DNA of 64,000 nucleotides from Novosphingobium profundi (GCF_020524485.1 NZ_JAIVLF010000003.1:620001-684000); one strand, 5' to 3'; positions 1 to 9,352 are shown, counted from the stretch's first letter. Notes: generated by a model not told the origin, from the sequence alone. Numbers and translations: made by a program.

Positions 1-315
1 CATGTAGTGGCCGAGCGTATGCCCCGCGATCGTGTCCGATTCCCAGCCGCCGTAGATCTCGGCCTTGGGCTCGAGTCCGGCGTACTTGCGGAAGTTGTGC
101 AGGAAGCGGTCCGGGCTGAGCGAGAGCAGGTAGCCCTCGTTGACCTCGACCGCGGTCGCCCAGTCGGACGCGGTGAGGCGCACGTCGTTGAGGGGCAGAG
201 GCGTTGCCCGCAGGGGCATGACCGGCTTCACGACCGCGGCAAACCCGCGCGGCGCCACCCCGCACAGCGCGAGCGCGGCAACCCCAGACATCCATTGGCG
301 CCGACTGGCTTTCAT
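1..315 (-). CDS. GH127-type glycosidase (DUF1680), N-terminal part only
   Basis: The first 105 codons of a minus-strand gene that continues beyond the left edge. The N-terminus reads MKASRRQWMSGVAALALCG, a twin-arginine-like export signal. The mature part contains LSPDRFLHNFRKYAG and YGGWESDTIAGHTLGHYM, which I recognise as the opening of the Glyco_hydro_127 family (beta-L-arabinofuranosidase and relatives, acting on plant-type glycans). The ATG at 315 is the only start that gives an export signal. The gene is divergent from the DUF5695-like gene across a 270-bp AT-richer spacer and probably belongs to the same sugar-use locus. The catalytic residues lie outside the window, so activity and substrate cannot be judged. 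Confidence 0.8.
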   Translation of the reverse strand, partial: MKASRRQWMSGVAALALCGVAPRGFAAVVKPVMPLRATPLPLNDVRLTASDWATAVEVNEGYLLSLSPDRFLHNFRKYAGLEPKAEIYGGWESDTIAGHTLGHYM

Positions 316-585
316 CCCGAAACACTCCTATCGAATATCGTATACGTTATTGATAGCCTGAGTGATCGCCGAGTCAATCCCCTGTGGATCCGCTCCCAAG
401 TGCGCTCCAACCCCGCGGAAATACAGGAGCCGATAACGCACGCAGAGACCAGAGCAGGGCACGCCCTCTCCACAATTACTCCGATTATATATCGTATATT
501 TTCCTTGACGCCCCCCGCTGCAATCGTCATCCCACGATCAAGAGACCCGAGCCTGGCTGGCATCGGCCGCAAATGAGGACCTGAC
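316..585. promoter_or_regulatory. Divergent promoter region with a repeated ATATCGTATA motif
   Basis: This intergenic region is much richer in A+T than its flanks. The 10-mer ATATCGTATA occurs at 335-344, about 20 bp before the GH127 start, and again at 489-498, about 88 bp before the start at 586. The first copy extends into CGTATACG, an 8-bp palindrome. One copy near each divergent gene suggests a shared operator, in the style of GntR- or LacI-type sugar regulators, but no regulator gene is present nearby. The two 10-mers are seen directly; their function is inferred. Confidence 0.45.
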
Positions 586-3339
586 ATGAACCGCGTACTG
601 CGCCCCCTCCCGCTGCTTGCCCTGGCCATCGCCACGGCGGCCCCCACCGTGCTTCCGATCACTGCCGTCCAGGCCCAGGACGAGAAGCCCAAGAAGGTCT
701 ACCCGCCGATCATCAAGACCGAGATGACGACGCAGGACTTCAACCTGGCGCTGCGCGCGGACACCCAGACGCTGGCGAGCCTGGCACCCAAGGGCGTGAG
801 CGCCTTCGACTTCGTGCCCGCCGGGCGCGAGGCCGAGCGCGCGGCCAACGGCTATGTCCATATCGGCGACCTGCACCTGCGCCTGCGCACCGGCGGCGGG
901 GCCTGGCAGGACTACAACTCCTCCACCTTGCGCAAGCAGATCACCGCGCTGCGCGGCGGCAAGGACGTGCTCGCGGCCGCCGACATCACCACTTCGATGG
1001 GCGAGGGTATCCCGCTCAAGGTCGAGCGCCGCTGGCTCAACGAGGACGGTGTCCTCGCCATGCGCTTCACGCTCGAAAACACGAGCGCCGAGGCGGTCGA
1101 GATCGGCGTGCTGGGCATGCCGATGGTCTTCGACAACATCATCCTCGACCGGGACCTGGATTCCGCGCACCAGGAAGCGAGCTTCGTCGATCCCTATATC
1201 GGGCGCGATGCAGGCTACCTGCAGGTGACCCGCCTTTCGGGCGAGGGCCCCGCGCTTCTCGTCCTGCCCGAAAAGGGCACCCCGCTCGAAGCCTACAAGC
1301 CGATCTACGAGAAGGCCTGGGCCAAGAAGGACGACAACTTCACCGACCTCTCGCCGCGCGGGCAGGTCTCCGAAGGCTTCTATGACTGGACGGTCGCCAG
1401 CAAGGGCTTTGCCGAGAAGGAATGGTCCAAGGCATCCCGCCAGTGGAACGAGCCGACCAGCATCACCCTCCAGCCGGGCGAGCGCCGCAGCTATGGCGTG
1501 AAGTTCGTGACCGCCCCCAGCATCCGCGCGATCGAGGACACGCTCGTCGCGCACAAGCGCCCGGTCGCGGTCGGCATTCCCGGCTACGTCCTGCCCACCG
1601 ACCAGAGCGCGAGCCTGTTCCTGAAAGCGCCCAGCAAGGTCACGGGGTTCGAGAGCTTCCCCGAAGGCGCCCTGTCGCTCAGCGAAGAGGGCAGCGGCGA
1701 AGGCTGGGCACGCTACCAGGTCAAGGCCAGCGGCTGGGGCCGCGCGCGCCTGACGCTGACCTACGCCGATGGCCAGAAGCAGACGGTGAGCTACTACATC
1801 ACCAAGCCCATGGAGAAGGTCGTCGCCGACCTTGGCCACTTCACCACGCACCAGCAGTGGTTCGAGGGCAAGGGCGATCCCTTCCACCGCACCCCTGCGA
1901 TCCTCTCCTACGACCGCGAGGAGAACAAGATCCTTACCCAGGACGGGCGCGTGTGGGTCGCGGGCATGAGCGATGAGGGCGGCGCGGGTTCGTGGGTCGC
2001 GGCCGCCATCAAGCAGCTCGACAATCCGGATCCCGAAGAGGTCGCGCGCATCGAGCGCCTGGTCGACGAGACCGTGCTCGGCACGCTCCAGATCGACGAG
2101 GGCGAGCACAAGGGCGGCGTCAAGAAGAGCATCTTCTACTACGAGCCCGAGGAATTCCCCGACTATTACGATCCGAAGATCGACTGGTCGAGCTGGACGG
2201 CGTGGAACAAGGAGCATTCCAACGACCTTGGCCGCACCTACAACTACCCCCACGTCGCGATCGGGCACTGGGTGCTCTACCGCCTGGCGCGCGACACCGA
2301 GGGGCTGGTCACGCGTCACGACTGGAAGTTCTACCTCAAGTGGGCCTACGTCACGAGCGTCGCGATGATGCGCGATGCGCCCTACTACGCGCGCTTTGGC
2401 CTGATGGAAGGCGATGTCTTCCTCGACATCCTCAAGGACCTCGAGCGCGAGGGAATGACCGAGGAAGCGGCCAACATGAAGCGGCTGATGACCGAGCGCG
2501 CGGACCACTGGCGCTCGCTCAAGTACCCGTTCGGCTCGGAGATGGCCTGGGATTCCACCGGCCAGCCCGAAGTCTACGCCTGGATGGACCACTTCGGCTA
2601 CGAGCCGCAGGCCGAGGCCACCCGCGAGGTCATTCTGGGCTATGACCCGACGATCCCGAGCTGGGGCTACAACGGCAACGCGCGCCGCTACTGGGACTTC
2701 CTCTATGGCGGCAAGGTCAGCCGCATTGAGCGCCAGATCCACCACTACGGCTCGGCCCTGAACGCGGTGCCGCTGTTCACCGCCTACCGCAAGAACCCCA
2801 AGGACTTCCACCTCCTGCGCGTTGCCTACGGCGGCATGATGGGCGGCATCACCAACATCGATCAGGAAGGCTTCGGTTCGGCCGCGTTCCACTCCTATCC
2901 CGACATGATGCAGTGGGATGCGATCACCGGTGACTACGGCATGGGCTTCTATGGCCACGCCATTACCGCCGCGACCTACCTTGTCGATCATCCCGAGTTC
3001 GGCTGGCTGGGCCTGGGCGGCAAGCTGGAAACCCAGGGCGACACCGTCCACGTCGTGCCCCAGGACGGCGCGCGCCGCCGCCTCTTCGTGGCCCCTGCGG
3101 GCCTGTGGATCACGCTGGAGGCGGGCAAGATCGCCTCGGCCGACTACGACACGAAGACCGGCGAAGTGCGCCTGACGCTCGATCCGGCAAGCGCCATCAC
3201 GCCGCGCGCGCGCCTGCTCTTCGAGACCACCACCAAGGACGGCAAGCCCTACGCCAGCGACACCGGCTCGCTGGAGCGCGGCGCCTACGCCTTCGAGCTT
3301 GGCAGCGGCCCCAAGGTCGTGACGCTCAGCCCGCGCTGA
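586..3339 (+). CDS. Large secreted glycan-locus protein, DUF5695-like
   Basis: A 917-residue protein with a Sec-type signal peptide (hydrophobic stretch up to about residue 30, ending VQAQ). The ATG at 586 is preceded by GAGGA at a good distance. The body is rich in aromatic residues and has no membrane segments. The overall layout resembles the DUF5695 family: an N-terminal beta-sandwich-like half, then a helical half with motifs such as YNYPHVAIGHWVLYRLAR and HHYGSALNAVPLFTAYR. That pattern suggests an (alpha/alpha)-barrel carbohydrate-active enzyme. No catalytic residue can be assigned. Its neighbours (GH127, a peptidase-like enzyme, an HExxH protein and a TonB receptor) point to periplasmic breakdown of a plant-type oligosaccharide. 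The family assignment is from memory and moderate. Confidence 0.6.
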   Translation: MNRVLRPLPLLALAIATAAPTVLPITAVQAQDEKPKKVYPPIIKTEMTTQDFNLALRADTQTLASLAPKGVSAFDFVPAGREAERAANGYVHIGDLHLRLRTGGGAWQDYNSSTLRKQITALRGGKDVLAAADITTSMGEGIPLKVERRWLNEDGVLAMRFTLENTSAEAVEIGVLGMPMVFDNIILDRDLDSAHQEASFVDPYIGRDAGYLQVTRLSGEGPALLVLPEKGTPLEAYKPIYEKAWAKKDDNFTDLSPRGQVSEGFYDWTVASKGFAEKEWSKASRQWNEPTSITLQPGERRSYGVKFVTAPSIRAIEDTLVAHKRPVAVGIPGYVLPTDQSASLFLKAPSKVTGFESFPEGALSLSEEGSGEGWARYQVKASGWGRARLTLTYADGQKQTVSYYITKPMEKVVADLGHFTTHQQWFEGKGDPFHRTPAILSYDREENKILTQDGRVWVAGMSDEGGAGSWVAAAIKQLDNPDPEEVARIERLVDETVLGTLQIDEGEHKGGVKKSIFYYEPEEFPDYYDPKIDWSSWTAWNKEHSNDLGRTYNYPHVAIGHWVLYRLARDTEGLVTRHDWKFYLKWAYVTSVAMMRDAPYYARFGLMEGDVFLDILKDLEREGMTEEAANMKRLMTERADHWRSLKYPFGSEMAWDSTGQPEVYAWMDHFGYEPQAEATREVILGYDPTIPSWGYNGNARRYWDFLYGGKVSRIERQIHHYGSALNAVPLFTAYRKNPKDFHLLRVAYGGMMGGITNIDQEGFGSAAFHSYPDMMQWDAITGDYGMGFYGHAITAATYLVDHPEFGWLGLGGKLETQGDTVHVVPQDGARRRLFVAPAGLWITLEAGKIASADYDTKTGEVRLTLDPASAITPRARLLFETTTKDGKPYASDTGSLERGAYAFELGSGPKVVTLSPR

Positions 3340-3434
3340 GCCCCGCAAGCCTTCCGGGGCGGTCGGGTCCCTCCCGACATTGCCGACCGCCCCGGACCAT
3401 GACAGGAGAAGGGCTCCCCCTTCCCCAGTTGCAG

Positions 3435-4634
3435 ATGGACAGGACGATGACGACGATGATTGGCGGATCCGACCGCGAGACCGAACTGGCCCGGCTGGGC
3501 CGCTGGAGCGACTGGGCGCCCGCCATCACGCGCGCGGAATATACCGCGCGCATCGAGGCCGCCCGCACGCGCATGATCGACGCCGGCGCGGACGCGATGG
3601 TCGTCAATGTCGGCCCGTCGATGCGCTACTTCACCGGCCTCGCCTGGTCGCCGACCGAGCGGCTCGTCGCGCTCGTCATCCCCAGGAGCGGCACCCCGCG
3701 CGTGATCTGCCCGGTGTTCGAGCGCGGCTCGCTCGACGCCGAACTCCAGATCGAGGCCGAGTACGTCCTGTGGGAAGAGGAAGAGGACGCGGTCGCCCTG
3801 GAATGCCGTGCGCATGGCCCCGCGACCTGCCTGGCCCTCGACCCGCTGCTCTCCTTTGGCCATGCCCGCCGCTTCATGGCGCTGGTCGGCTCCACCATCG
3901 ATGCAGGCGCGATCATCGATGGCGGCCGTATGCTCAAGTCGCCGCAGGAACTGGCGCTCTTGCAGCAGGCCAAGACGATGACGCTGGAGGTCCACAAGGC
4001 CGCCGCGCGCATCCTGGCGCCCGGCATCCGCGCGAGCGAGGTGATCCGCTTCATCGACGATGCGCACCGCACGCTCGGCACTTCGGGCTCGTACTTCTGC
4101 GCGGTGCAGTTCGGCCACGCCACCGCCTATCCGCATGGCCTGCCCTACGATCAGGAGCTGGAGGAGAACCAGCTCGTCCTCATCGACACCGGCTGCCGCG
4201 TCGAGGGCTACCACTCCGACATCACCCGCACGTACGCCTTCGGCAAGGTGAGCGCGCTTGAGGCCGAGACCTGGGAACTGGAAAAGGCCGCGCAGGCCGC
4301 CGCCTTTGCCGCCGTGCGCCCCGGCGTGCCGTGCGAGGAGGTCGACGCGGCCGCGCGCGATGTCATTGCCGCAGCGGGCCTTGGTCCCGACTATGCCCTG
4401 CCCGGCCTGCCGCACCGCACCGGCCATGGCATCGGCCTTGCCATCCACGAGCCTGCCTACCTCGTGCGCGGGGACACCACGCCTCTGCAACCGGGCATGT
4501 GCTTTTCCAACGAACCGATGATCGTCCATCCCGAGCGCTTCGGCGTGCGGCTGGAAGACCATTTCCATGTCACCGAGACGGGCGCGGCCTGGTTCACAGA
4601 GCCCCAGACCGCGCTCGAACGCCCCTTCGCCTGA
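3435..4634 (+). CDS. M24 family metallopeptidase (Xaa-Pro aminopeptidase type)
   Basis: A protein of about 399 residues with the two-domain pattern of Xaa-Pro dipeptidase or creatinase: an N-terminal domain containing YFTGLAWSPTERLVALV and a C-terminal pita-bread fold. All five expected metal ligands are visible: D251 (LIDTG), D262 (HSDITRT), H331 (GHGIG), E360 (SNEPM) and E374 (LEDHF). The substrate cannot be told, because the family includes prolidases, creatinases and lyases. No signal peptide is seen, so it should act in the cytoplasm. The start is uncertain. ATG codons at 3435 and 3447 and a TTG at 3429 are all possible, and the best Shine-Dalgarno-like run (AGGAGAAGG) lies rather far upstream, at about 3404. 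Confidence 0.85.
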   Translation: MDRTMTTMIGGSDRETELARLGRWSDWAPAITRAEYTARIEAARTRMIDAGADAMVVNVGPSMRYFTGLAWSPTERLVALVIPRSGTPRVICPVFERGSLDAELQIEAEYVLWEEEEDAVALECRAHGPATCLALDPLLSFGHARRFMALVGSTIDAGAIIDGGRMLKSPQELALLQQAKTMTLEVHKAAARILAPGIRASEVIRFIDDAHRTLGTSGSYFCAVQFGHATAYPHGLPYDQELEENQLVLIDTGCRVEGYHSDITRTYAFGKVSALEAETWELEKAAQAAAFAAVRPGVPCEEVDAAARDVIAAAGLGPDYALPGLPHRTGHGIGLAIHEPAYLVRGDTTPLQPGMCFSNEPMIVHPERFGVRLEDHFHVTETGAAWFTEPQTALERPFA

Positions 4635-4719
4635 GCGGCGCGGCGCCGGTGCGCCGCCGCTCCCGCCACCGGCGCCGTCCCTCTGCGGGCGGCCGCCCCA
4701 AGCCTGGAAGATATCGACC

Positions 4720-5622
4720 TTGCGCCTTTCCTCGTTCCGCCGCCGCGCACTCAGCGCCCTTGCCCTGACCCTGCCGCTCGTGGGCGGCGCGGCGCTTGCG
4801 GGCGCGGCCACGGCCAGCGCGGCGGACATCGTCGCCCCGCCCGCCGACTTGGCGCTCGATCCCTTCTACACCCAGGCCATCGAAACCGATGGCCTGTGGA
4901 TCACCAGCTCCTCCAAGGTGAAGCCGAGCACGCTCGTCAAGGCGCGCAACATGGTCCACGCCATGCTCGCCCACCGGCCCGAGATCGCGCGCGAACTGGT
5001 GCGCCAGGGCTTTCGCATCGCGATCATGGCCGAGGACGAGACGACCATGGACCTGCCCGAGCAGCGCGACTGGGACAAGCCGGCCCGCGACGACATCGTA
5101 CTCACGCCTTTTGAGCGGGAGAACTACGACACCGAGATCGCGCCGCTCACGCCCTATGAATACTGGGCCAAGCGCGCGCGCGGCATGGGCGGCCTGCTCA
5201 CCAGCGGGGCGGAGGAGAACATCCAGGCCGTACCCGGCACGCGCTATTTCGGCGAGACGATCCTCGTCCACGAGTTCTCGCACGCGATGTACCAGGCCCT
5301 GCTCGAAATCGACCCGGCCTTCGATGCGCTGATCCACGCCGCCTACGCCAATGCGCGCAAGCGCGGCACCTGGAAGGATCAGTACATGGAGAACACCATC
5401 GACGAGTACTGGGCCGAGGGCACGCAGTTCTGGTTCAACAGCAACTTCCCCGCGCAGATGGGCGACACGCTGGTGCGCACCGATGCCGAGATGGCCGCGC
5501 GCGATCCCGCCCTCGCGGTCCTGCTGGAGCAGGTCTACGGACCGATCCACCGCCTGCCCGACGATCCCTTCTGGATGCACAACGCCAAGGCCAAGCCCCG
5601 CAGCCCCGCCAAGGCCGATTGA
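4720..5622 (+). CDS. Secreted HExxH metallohydrolase-like protein
   Basis: About 300 residues. I chose the TTG at 4720 because it is preceded by GGAAG at the right distance and immediately gives a signal peptide (RRRALSALALTLPLVGG, cleavage near TASAA). The mature protein has HEFSH at residues 184-188, fitting an HExxH zinc site. E233 in YWAEGTQFWF, or E229 in IDEYW, is a plausible third ligand, as in gluzincin-fold proteins such as the lethal-factor-like peptidases. I do not recognise a named family. It follows the M24 gene by 85 bp and precedes a strong terminator, so it is probably the last gene of the 586-5622 operon. Confidence 0.65.
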   Translation: MRLSSFRRRALSALALTLPLVGGAALAGAATASAADIVAPPADLALDPFYTQAIETDGLWITSSSKVKPSTLVKARNMVHAMLAHRPEIARELVRQGFRIAIMAEDETTMDLPEQRDWDKPARDDIVLTPFERENYDTEIAPLTPYEYWAKRARGMGGLLTSGAEENIQAVPGTRYFGETILVHEFSHAMYQALLEIDPAFDALIHAAYANARKRGTWKDQYMENTIDEYWAEGTQFWFNSNFPAQMGDTLVRTDAEMAARDPALAVLLEQVYGPIHRLPDDPFWMHNAKAKPRSPAKAD

Positions 5623-5668
5623 GCCACAGCCGCCCGGCCCGGGTGGCATCCTGCCCCGACCCAACCGA

Positions 5669-5697
5669 GGCCCCGCGCACACGCGCGGGGCCTTTTT
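5669..5697 (+). terminator. Rho-independent terminator after the 586-5622 operon
   Basis: A GC-rich stem (GGCCCCGCGC paired with GCGCGGGGCC, tiny loop) is followed directly by TTTTT. It sits 47 bp after the stop of the HExxH protein. Confidence 0.9.
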
Positions 5698-6117
5698 CCT
5701 ATGCGCGCGCGCCGTGTCGACTCGCAGCCGGGTTGAACAGCGCCCCAATCTATCCGGCAACCGAACAGTCTTTTGCAACTGAACAAACATTCAAAAAAAT
5801 GTCACACTCGCGGGAACCTTCCCGGACAGAGGGGTGAGTGTGCCATTTAGGCCGCAAAATGCCTCATCAATTTACATTTATGGAAATTGAACGGTTGAAC
5901 AATCTCTCGCGAGCGCTATGAGCGCGTCAGCTCCCACCGAGCCCCCGGGTTGCGCAAGCGACGTCTCCGGGCACCACCCGAGCGGAACCGGACAGGCCTC
6001 CTCGCGCCGCGCAGTCCCCTGCGCCTCCCGCGCCCCACAGGCCCTGGTACCGCGCCCGCGCGTTTGACACGCGCGCTCTTGAAAACGGCAATTCTGCCGC
6101 AACGCATGAGGGATACG
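5698..6117 (+). promoter_or_regulatory. Long leader of the TonB receptor gene, with a nested hairpin
   Basis: A non-coding stretch of about 420 bp before the receptor start. At 5803-5842 an outer stem (CACACTC with GAGTGTG) encloses a strong inner hairpin, CGGGAA-CC-TTCCCG (5811-5824). At 5887-5900 there is a direct repeat TTGAAC-GG-TTGAAC. I saw no known riboswitch consensus and no supported small gene. Confidence 0.4.
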
Positions 6118-8457
6118 ATGCGCTCAAATGCCTTTCTGAACGCCAGCGCGCTGGCGCTGTCAGCCGTGCTGGCGACCCCGGCCCTGGCGGCCAACGACGC
6201 CGCGGACGCTGCCGCCAGCGACGCAAGCCCCGCCACCGATGCTGCCACTTCCGCCGCCGCGCCCGCCGCAGCCGGTTCGGGGCGCAACGAGATCGTCGTC
6301 ATCGGCACCGGCCAGACCCGCCAGGTCCAGGGCCTCACCGCCGAGGACATCGCGGTCGCCACGCCCGGCACCAGCCCGCTCGCCGTTCTCAGCAAGCTGC
6401 CGAGCGTCAACTTCCAGTCGGCCTCGCCGCTGGGCACCAACGAGTGGACGACCCGCATCTCGGTGCGCGGCTTCACGCAGAACCAGCTGGGCTTCACGCT
6501 CGACGGCGTGCCGCTGGGCGACATGAGCTACTCGAACTTCAACGGCCTGCACATCAGCCGCGCGATCACCTCGGACAACATCGGCATGACCGAGCTGTCG
6601 CAGGGTGCGGGCGCGCTCTCGACGGCCTCGAGCTCGAACCTGGGCGGCACGATCGCCTTTGAAAGCCTCGATCCCAGCTACGACATGGGCCTCACCACTG
6701 CGGCCACTTTCGGCAGCAACGATGCCTGGCGCCTGTTCGCCCGCTTCGAGACCGGCGACCTTGGCGGCGGCGTGCGCGCCTACGTTTCGGGCACCTACTC
6801 GGACACGCCCAAGTGGAAGGGCAAGGGCTCGCAGGAGCTGTGGCAGATCAACTCCAAGCTGGTCGCGCCGATGGGCGACCGCGGCGAGCTCAAGATCTTC
6901 GCCAACTACTCCGAGATGGCCGACGCCGACTACGCCGACCTCACGCCCGACATCCTCGATCGTCACGGCTACGACTGGGACTACCTGCGCTATGACTTCG
7001 AGACCGCGCAGGACATCGCCAGCAACCTGCAGAACGGCGTCTACGTCGACGACTACGAGGGCTATGGCACGCTGACGGGCGATGATGCCTATTACGACGG
7101 CTATGGCCTGCGCAAGGACCTGCTGATCGGCATGAGCGTCGACTACGACCTCACCGACGAACTGCACGTGCGCGTCTCGCCCTACTACCACAACAACCGT
7201 GGTATCGGCACCTGGTGGACGCCCTATGTCCCGACCCCGGGCGGCTCGAGCCTCTCGGTGCGCGGCACGGAATACTTCATCAACCGCATGGGCGTGACCG
7301 GCAGCCTGTCGTACGACCTGTTCCGCGGCAACCAGATCGAAGTGGGCGGCTGGTACGAGGTCAACGACTACGACACCGCGCGCGACTACTTCGGCCTCGA
7401 CGATGCCCCGACCTCGAGCATCTCGCACCACGAGTTCCCCAAGAACCCGTTCGCGTACGACTACTTCTACAAGTTCGACATCAACACCTACCAGTACTAC
7501 GTCCAGGACACCTGGGAGCTGACCGACAGCCTCAAGGTCTCGGGCGGCTGGAAGGGCATCCAGGTCGACATCGACGCCAGCAACGACCCCTCGCGCACCA
7601 GCGCCAGCTGGGCCACGCAGGGCTCGCTCACGGCCAAGGACATGTTCCTCCCGCAGGTCGGCGTGAACTACCGCCCGATCTACGAGGTCGAGCTGTTCGG
7701 CAGCTACGCCGAGAACATGCGCGCCTTCACGACGACGCCCTTCATCACCTCGCCCGACCAGTTCGCCGCGATCCGTGAGCAGGGCCTGAAGCCGGAAACG
7801 TCCAAGACCTTCGAAGGCGGCCTGCGCTTCCACCTGCCCAAGTTCGAGGCTTCGGTCGTGGGCTACCACGTGAAGTTCGACAACCGCCTCTTCTCGGTCT
7901 CGCCCTGCTCGGCGATCGAGAGCTGCCCGTCGGTCCTCAACAACGTCGGCTCGGTCACGACCAAGGGTGTCGAAGTCACCGGCCAGTACCGCGTGACCCC
8001 CGCGCTCTCGCTCTACGCGGCCTACGCCTACACCGATGCGTCCTATGACGATGACGTGCTGAACGGCGCGGGCGAGCTCGTCGCGGCCTCGGGCGGCAAG
8101 TCGGTCGTCGACCAGCCCGAGCACCTCATCAACGGCGAGATCTCGTACGATGACGGCACCTTCATCGGCCGCGCGCACGTGAACTACCAGTCCAAGCGCT
8201 ACGCCACCTACGAGAACGACCTCTCGTTCAAGGGCCGCGCGCTGGTCGACCTGACCGTGGGCTACCGCGTCAACTCGGACGACGCGCTGGACGGCACCGA
8301 GATCCAGCTCAACGTCACCAACGTGACCGACGAGAAGTACGTCTCCACCATCGGCCAGTCGGGCGGCTACCAGGCCAGCTACGCTCCGGGCGACTGGCAG
8401 TACTTCATGGTCGGCGCCCCGCGCCAGTGGTTCGTGACGCTCAAGAAGGCGTTCTGA
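6118..8457 (+). CDS. TonB-dependent outer-membrane receptor
   Basis: A 779-residue protein. The ATG at 6118 has GAGGGA just upstream and opens a signal peptide (MRSNAFLNASALALSAVLATPALAA). An alanine-rich linker follows, then a TonB-box-like EIVVIGT segment, a plug domain (VLSKLPSVNFQSASPLGTNE, ISVRGFTQNQLGFTLDGVPLGD) and a long beta-barrel rich in alternating aromatics. The C-terminus, WFVTLKKAF, ends in phenylalanine as barrel proteins do. It probably imports the oligosaccharide handled by the upstream locus, but the ligand is inferred from position only. A strong terminator separates it from the upstream operon, so it has its own promoter. Confidence 0.95.
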   Translation: MRSNAFLNASALALSAVLATPALAANDAADAAASDASPATDAATSAAAPAAAGSGRNEIVVIGTGQTRQVQGLTAEDIAVATPGTSPLAVLSKLPSVNFQSASPLGTNEWTTRISVRGFTQNQLGFTLDGVPLGDMSYSNFNGLHISRAITSDNIGMTELSQGAGALSTASSSNLGGTIAFESLDPSYDMGLTTAATFGSNDAWRLFARFETGDLGGGVRAYVSGTYSDTPKWKGKGSQELWQINSKLVAPMGDRGELKIFANYSEMADADYADLTPDILDRHGYDWDYLRYDFETAQDIASNLQNGVYVDDYEGYGTLTGDDAYYDGYGLRKDLLIGMSVDYDLTDELHVRVSPYYHNNRGIGTWWTPYVPTPGGSSLSVRGTEYFINRMGVTGSLSYDLFRGNQIEVGGWYEVNDYDTARDYFGLDDAPTSSISHHEFPKNPFAYDYFYKFDINTYQYYVQDTWELTDSLKVSGGWKGIQVDIDASNDPSRTSASWATQGSLTAKDMFLPQVGVNYRPIYEVELFGSYAENMRAFTTTPFITSPDQFAAIREQGLKPETSKTFEGGLRFHLPKFEASVVGYHVKFDNRLFSVSPCSAIESCPSVLNNVGSVTTKGVEVTGQYRVTPALSLYAAYAYTDASYDDDVLNGAGELVAASGGKSVVDQPEHLINGEISYDDGTFIGRAHVNYQSKRYATYENDLSFKGRALVDLTVGYRVNSDDALDGTEIQLNVTNVTDEKYVSTIGQSGGYQASYAPGDWQYFMVGAPRQWFVTLKKAF

Positions 8458-8489
8458 TCGCAAGACCGGCCCGATAACGGCACACGAGG

Positions 8490-8525
8490 AAGGGGGCGAC
8501 CGCAGGGTCCGCCCCCTTTCTTTTT
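8490..8525 (+). terminator. Rho-independent terminator after the TonB receptor gene
   Basis: GGGGGCG-type stem (AGGGGGCG with CGCCCCCT) followed by TTTCTTTTT, 33 bp after the receptor stop. Confidence 0.85.
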
Positions 8526-8696
8526 GGGCCTATCTGTCATCAAGCCGCAAACTGAGATCCAGACGTCCGCTTCGCGCCCTAGTTGGTCACTCAAGGGTCG
8601 GTTGGACACGCAAGGGAAGGGACTGGCCGGTTTTCGTCACTGGCCTAGTCACCCAGCTGTGTAGAGGGGACGATTATCTAACCTATTGATGCTGTC

Positions 8697-9326
8697 TCAG
8701 GAGCGAGTGGGCGCCTGCAAGCCCTGCAAGAAGACATTGACGCCAAGGCGAACTTTGGCGTCGATGATTTCGTCACCTATGACTTCACCGGCCATTGCTC
8801 GGAACTGGAGGTCAGCGACCAACATATCACAGAAGATTGCGCCCAATTCTTCGGATCCGTCACGCCGAATTTCACCACGACGATAGCACTCAGTCAAGAT
8901 TGCCGCAGCGATGGAGTAGGCGCTGGATGGCCCATGGTTTAGGAAGTCTCTTGCGAACTCTGGATAGCGTGATGCTTCGCTAGCCACCAGGCGCTGGAGC
9001 GAGACAACGCGCGGCGAGACCAGGATGGCAACGAAGGTCTTGCCAAAAGTGACCAAGGCTTCCTCGACTGAACCACCATGCATTGGAAGCATTTCGAGAG
9101 GGGCGAGCACTTCTTGACAGATCCCCGCTATGACTCGGCGGAACAGCCCTTCCTTGCCTCCAAATTCGCTATATAGATCGCGCTTTGACCCACCTGCTTT
9201 GGCAATAACGGAGTTCACCGAGACCCCGGCAAAGCCATGTTCGAGGAACAGGTCGCAGGCCGCATCAAGCATAGCGGATGTCCGCGCTCCCGGCTGCTGG
9301 CTCACCCTCGCGCAATCCTGTTCCAC
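8697..9326 (-). CDS. TetR/AcrR family transcriptional repressor
   Basis: A 209-residue protein with a TetR-type HTH in the first 65 residues: AMLDAACDLFLEHGFAGVSVNSVIAKAGGSKRDLYSEFGGKEGLFRRVI. An all-helical ligand-binding domain follows. It is divergent from the DoxX gene. Two 16-bp inverted repeats in the 91-bp spacer are its likely operators, so it probably represses both itself and doxX. Base composition and codon use are less GC-rich than in the flanking genes, which suggests that this pair was acquired together. The inducer is unknown. Confidence 0.92.
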   Translation of the reverse strand: MEQDCARVSQQPGARTSAMLDAACDLFLEHGFAGVSVNSVIAKAGGSKRDLYSEFGGKEGLFRRVIAGICQEVLAPLEMLPMHGGSVEEALVTFGKTFVAILVSPRVVSLQRLVASEASRYPEFARDFLNHGPSSAYSIAAAILTECYRRGEIRRDGSEELGAIFCDMLVADLQFRAMAGEVIGDEIIDAKVRLGVNVFLQGLQAPTRS

Positions 9327-9352
9327 ATCATCCTCCTGCGGCGTTCACGCAC

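Noticed and set aside
538..3348. A 936-codon open frame on the minus strand opposite the DUF5695-like gene
   Set aside because: Its translation is low-complexity (runs of R, A, G, V, D) with no motif, while the plus strand has a signal peptide, a ribosome site and a protein-like composition. Such mirror frames occur opposite most genes here because of the high GC content.
5731..5745. TTGAACAGCG before the first TonB receptor as an eighth accessory operator
   Set aside because: The left half does not fit YTCR at the required spacing. GAACAGC alone also occurs several times inside genes (for example near 10961, 50413 and 62290), so the core is not specific without the dyad.
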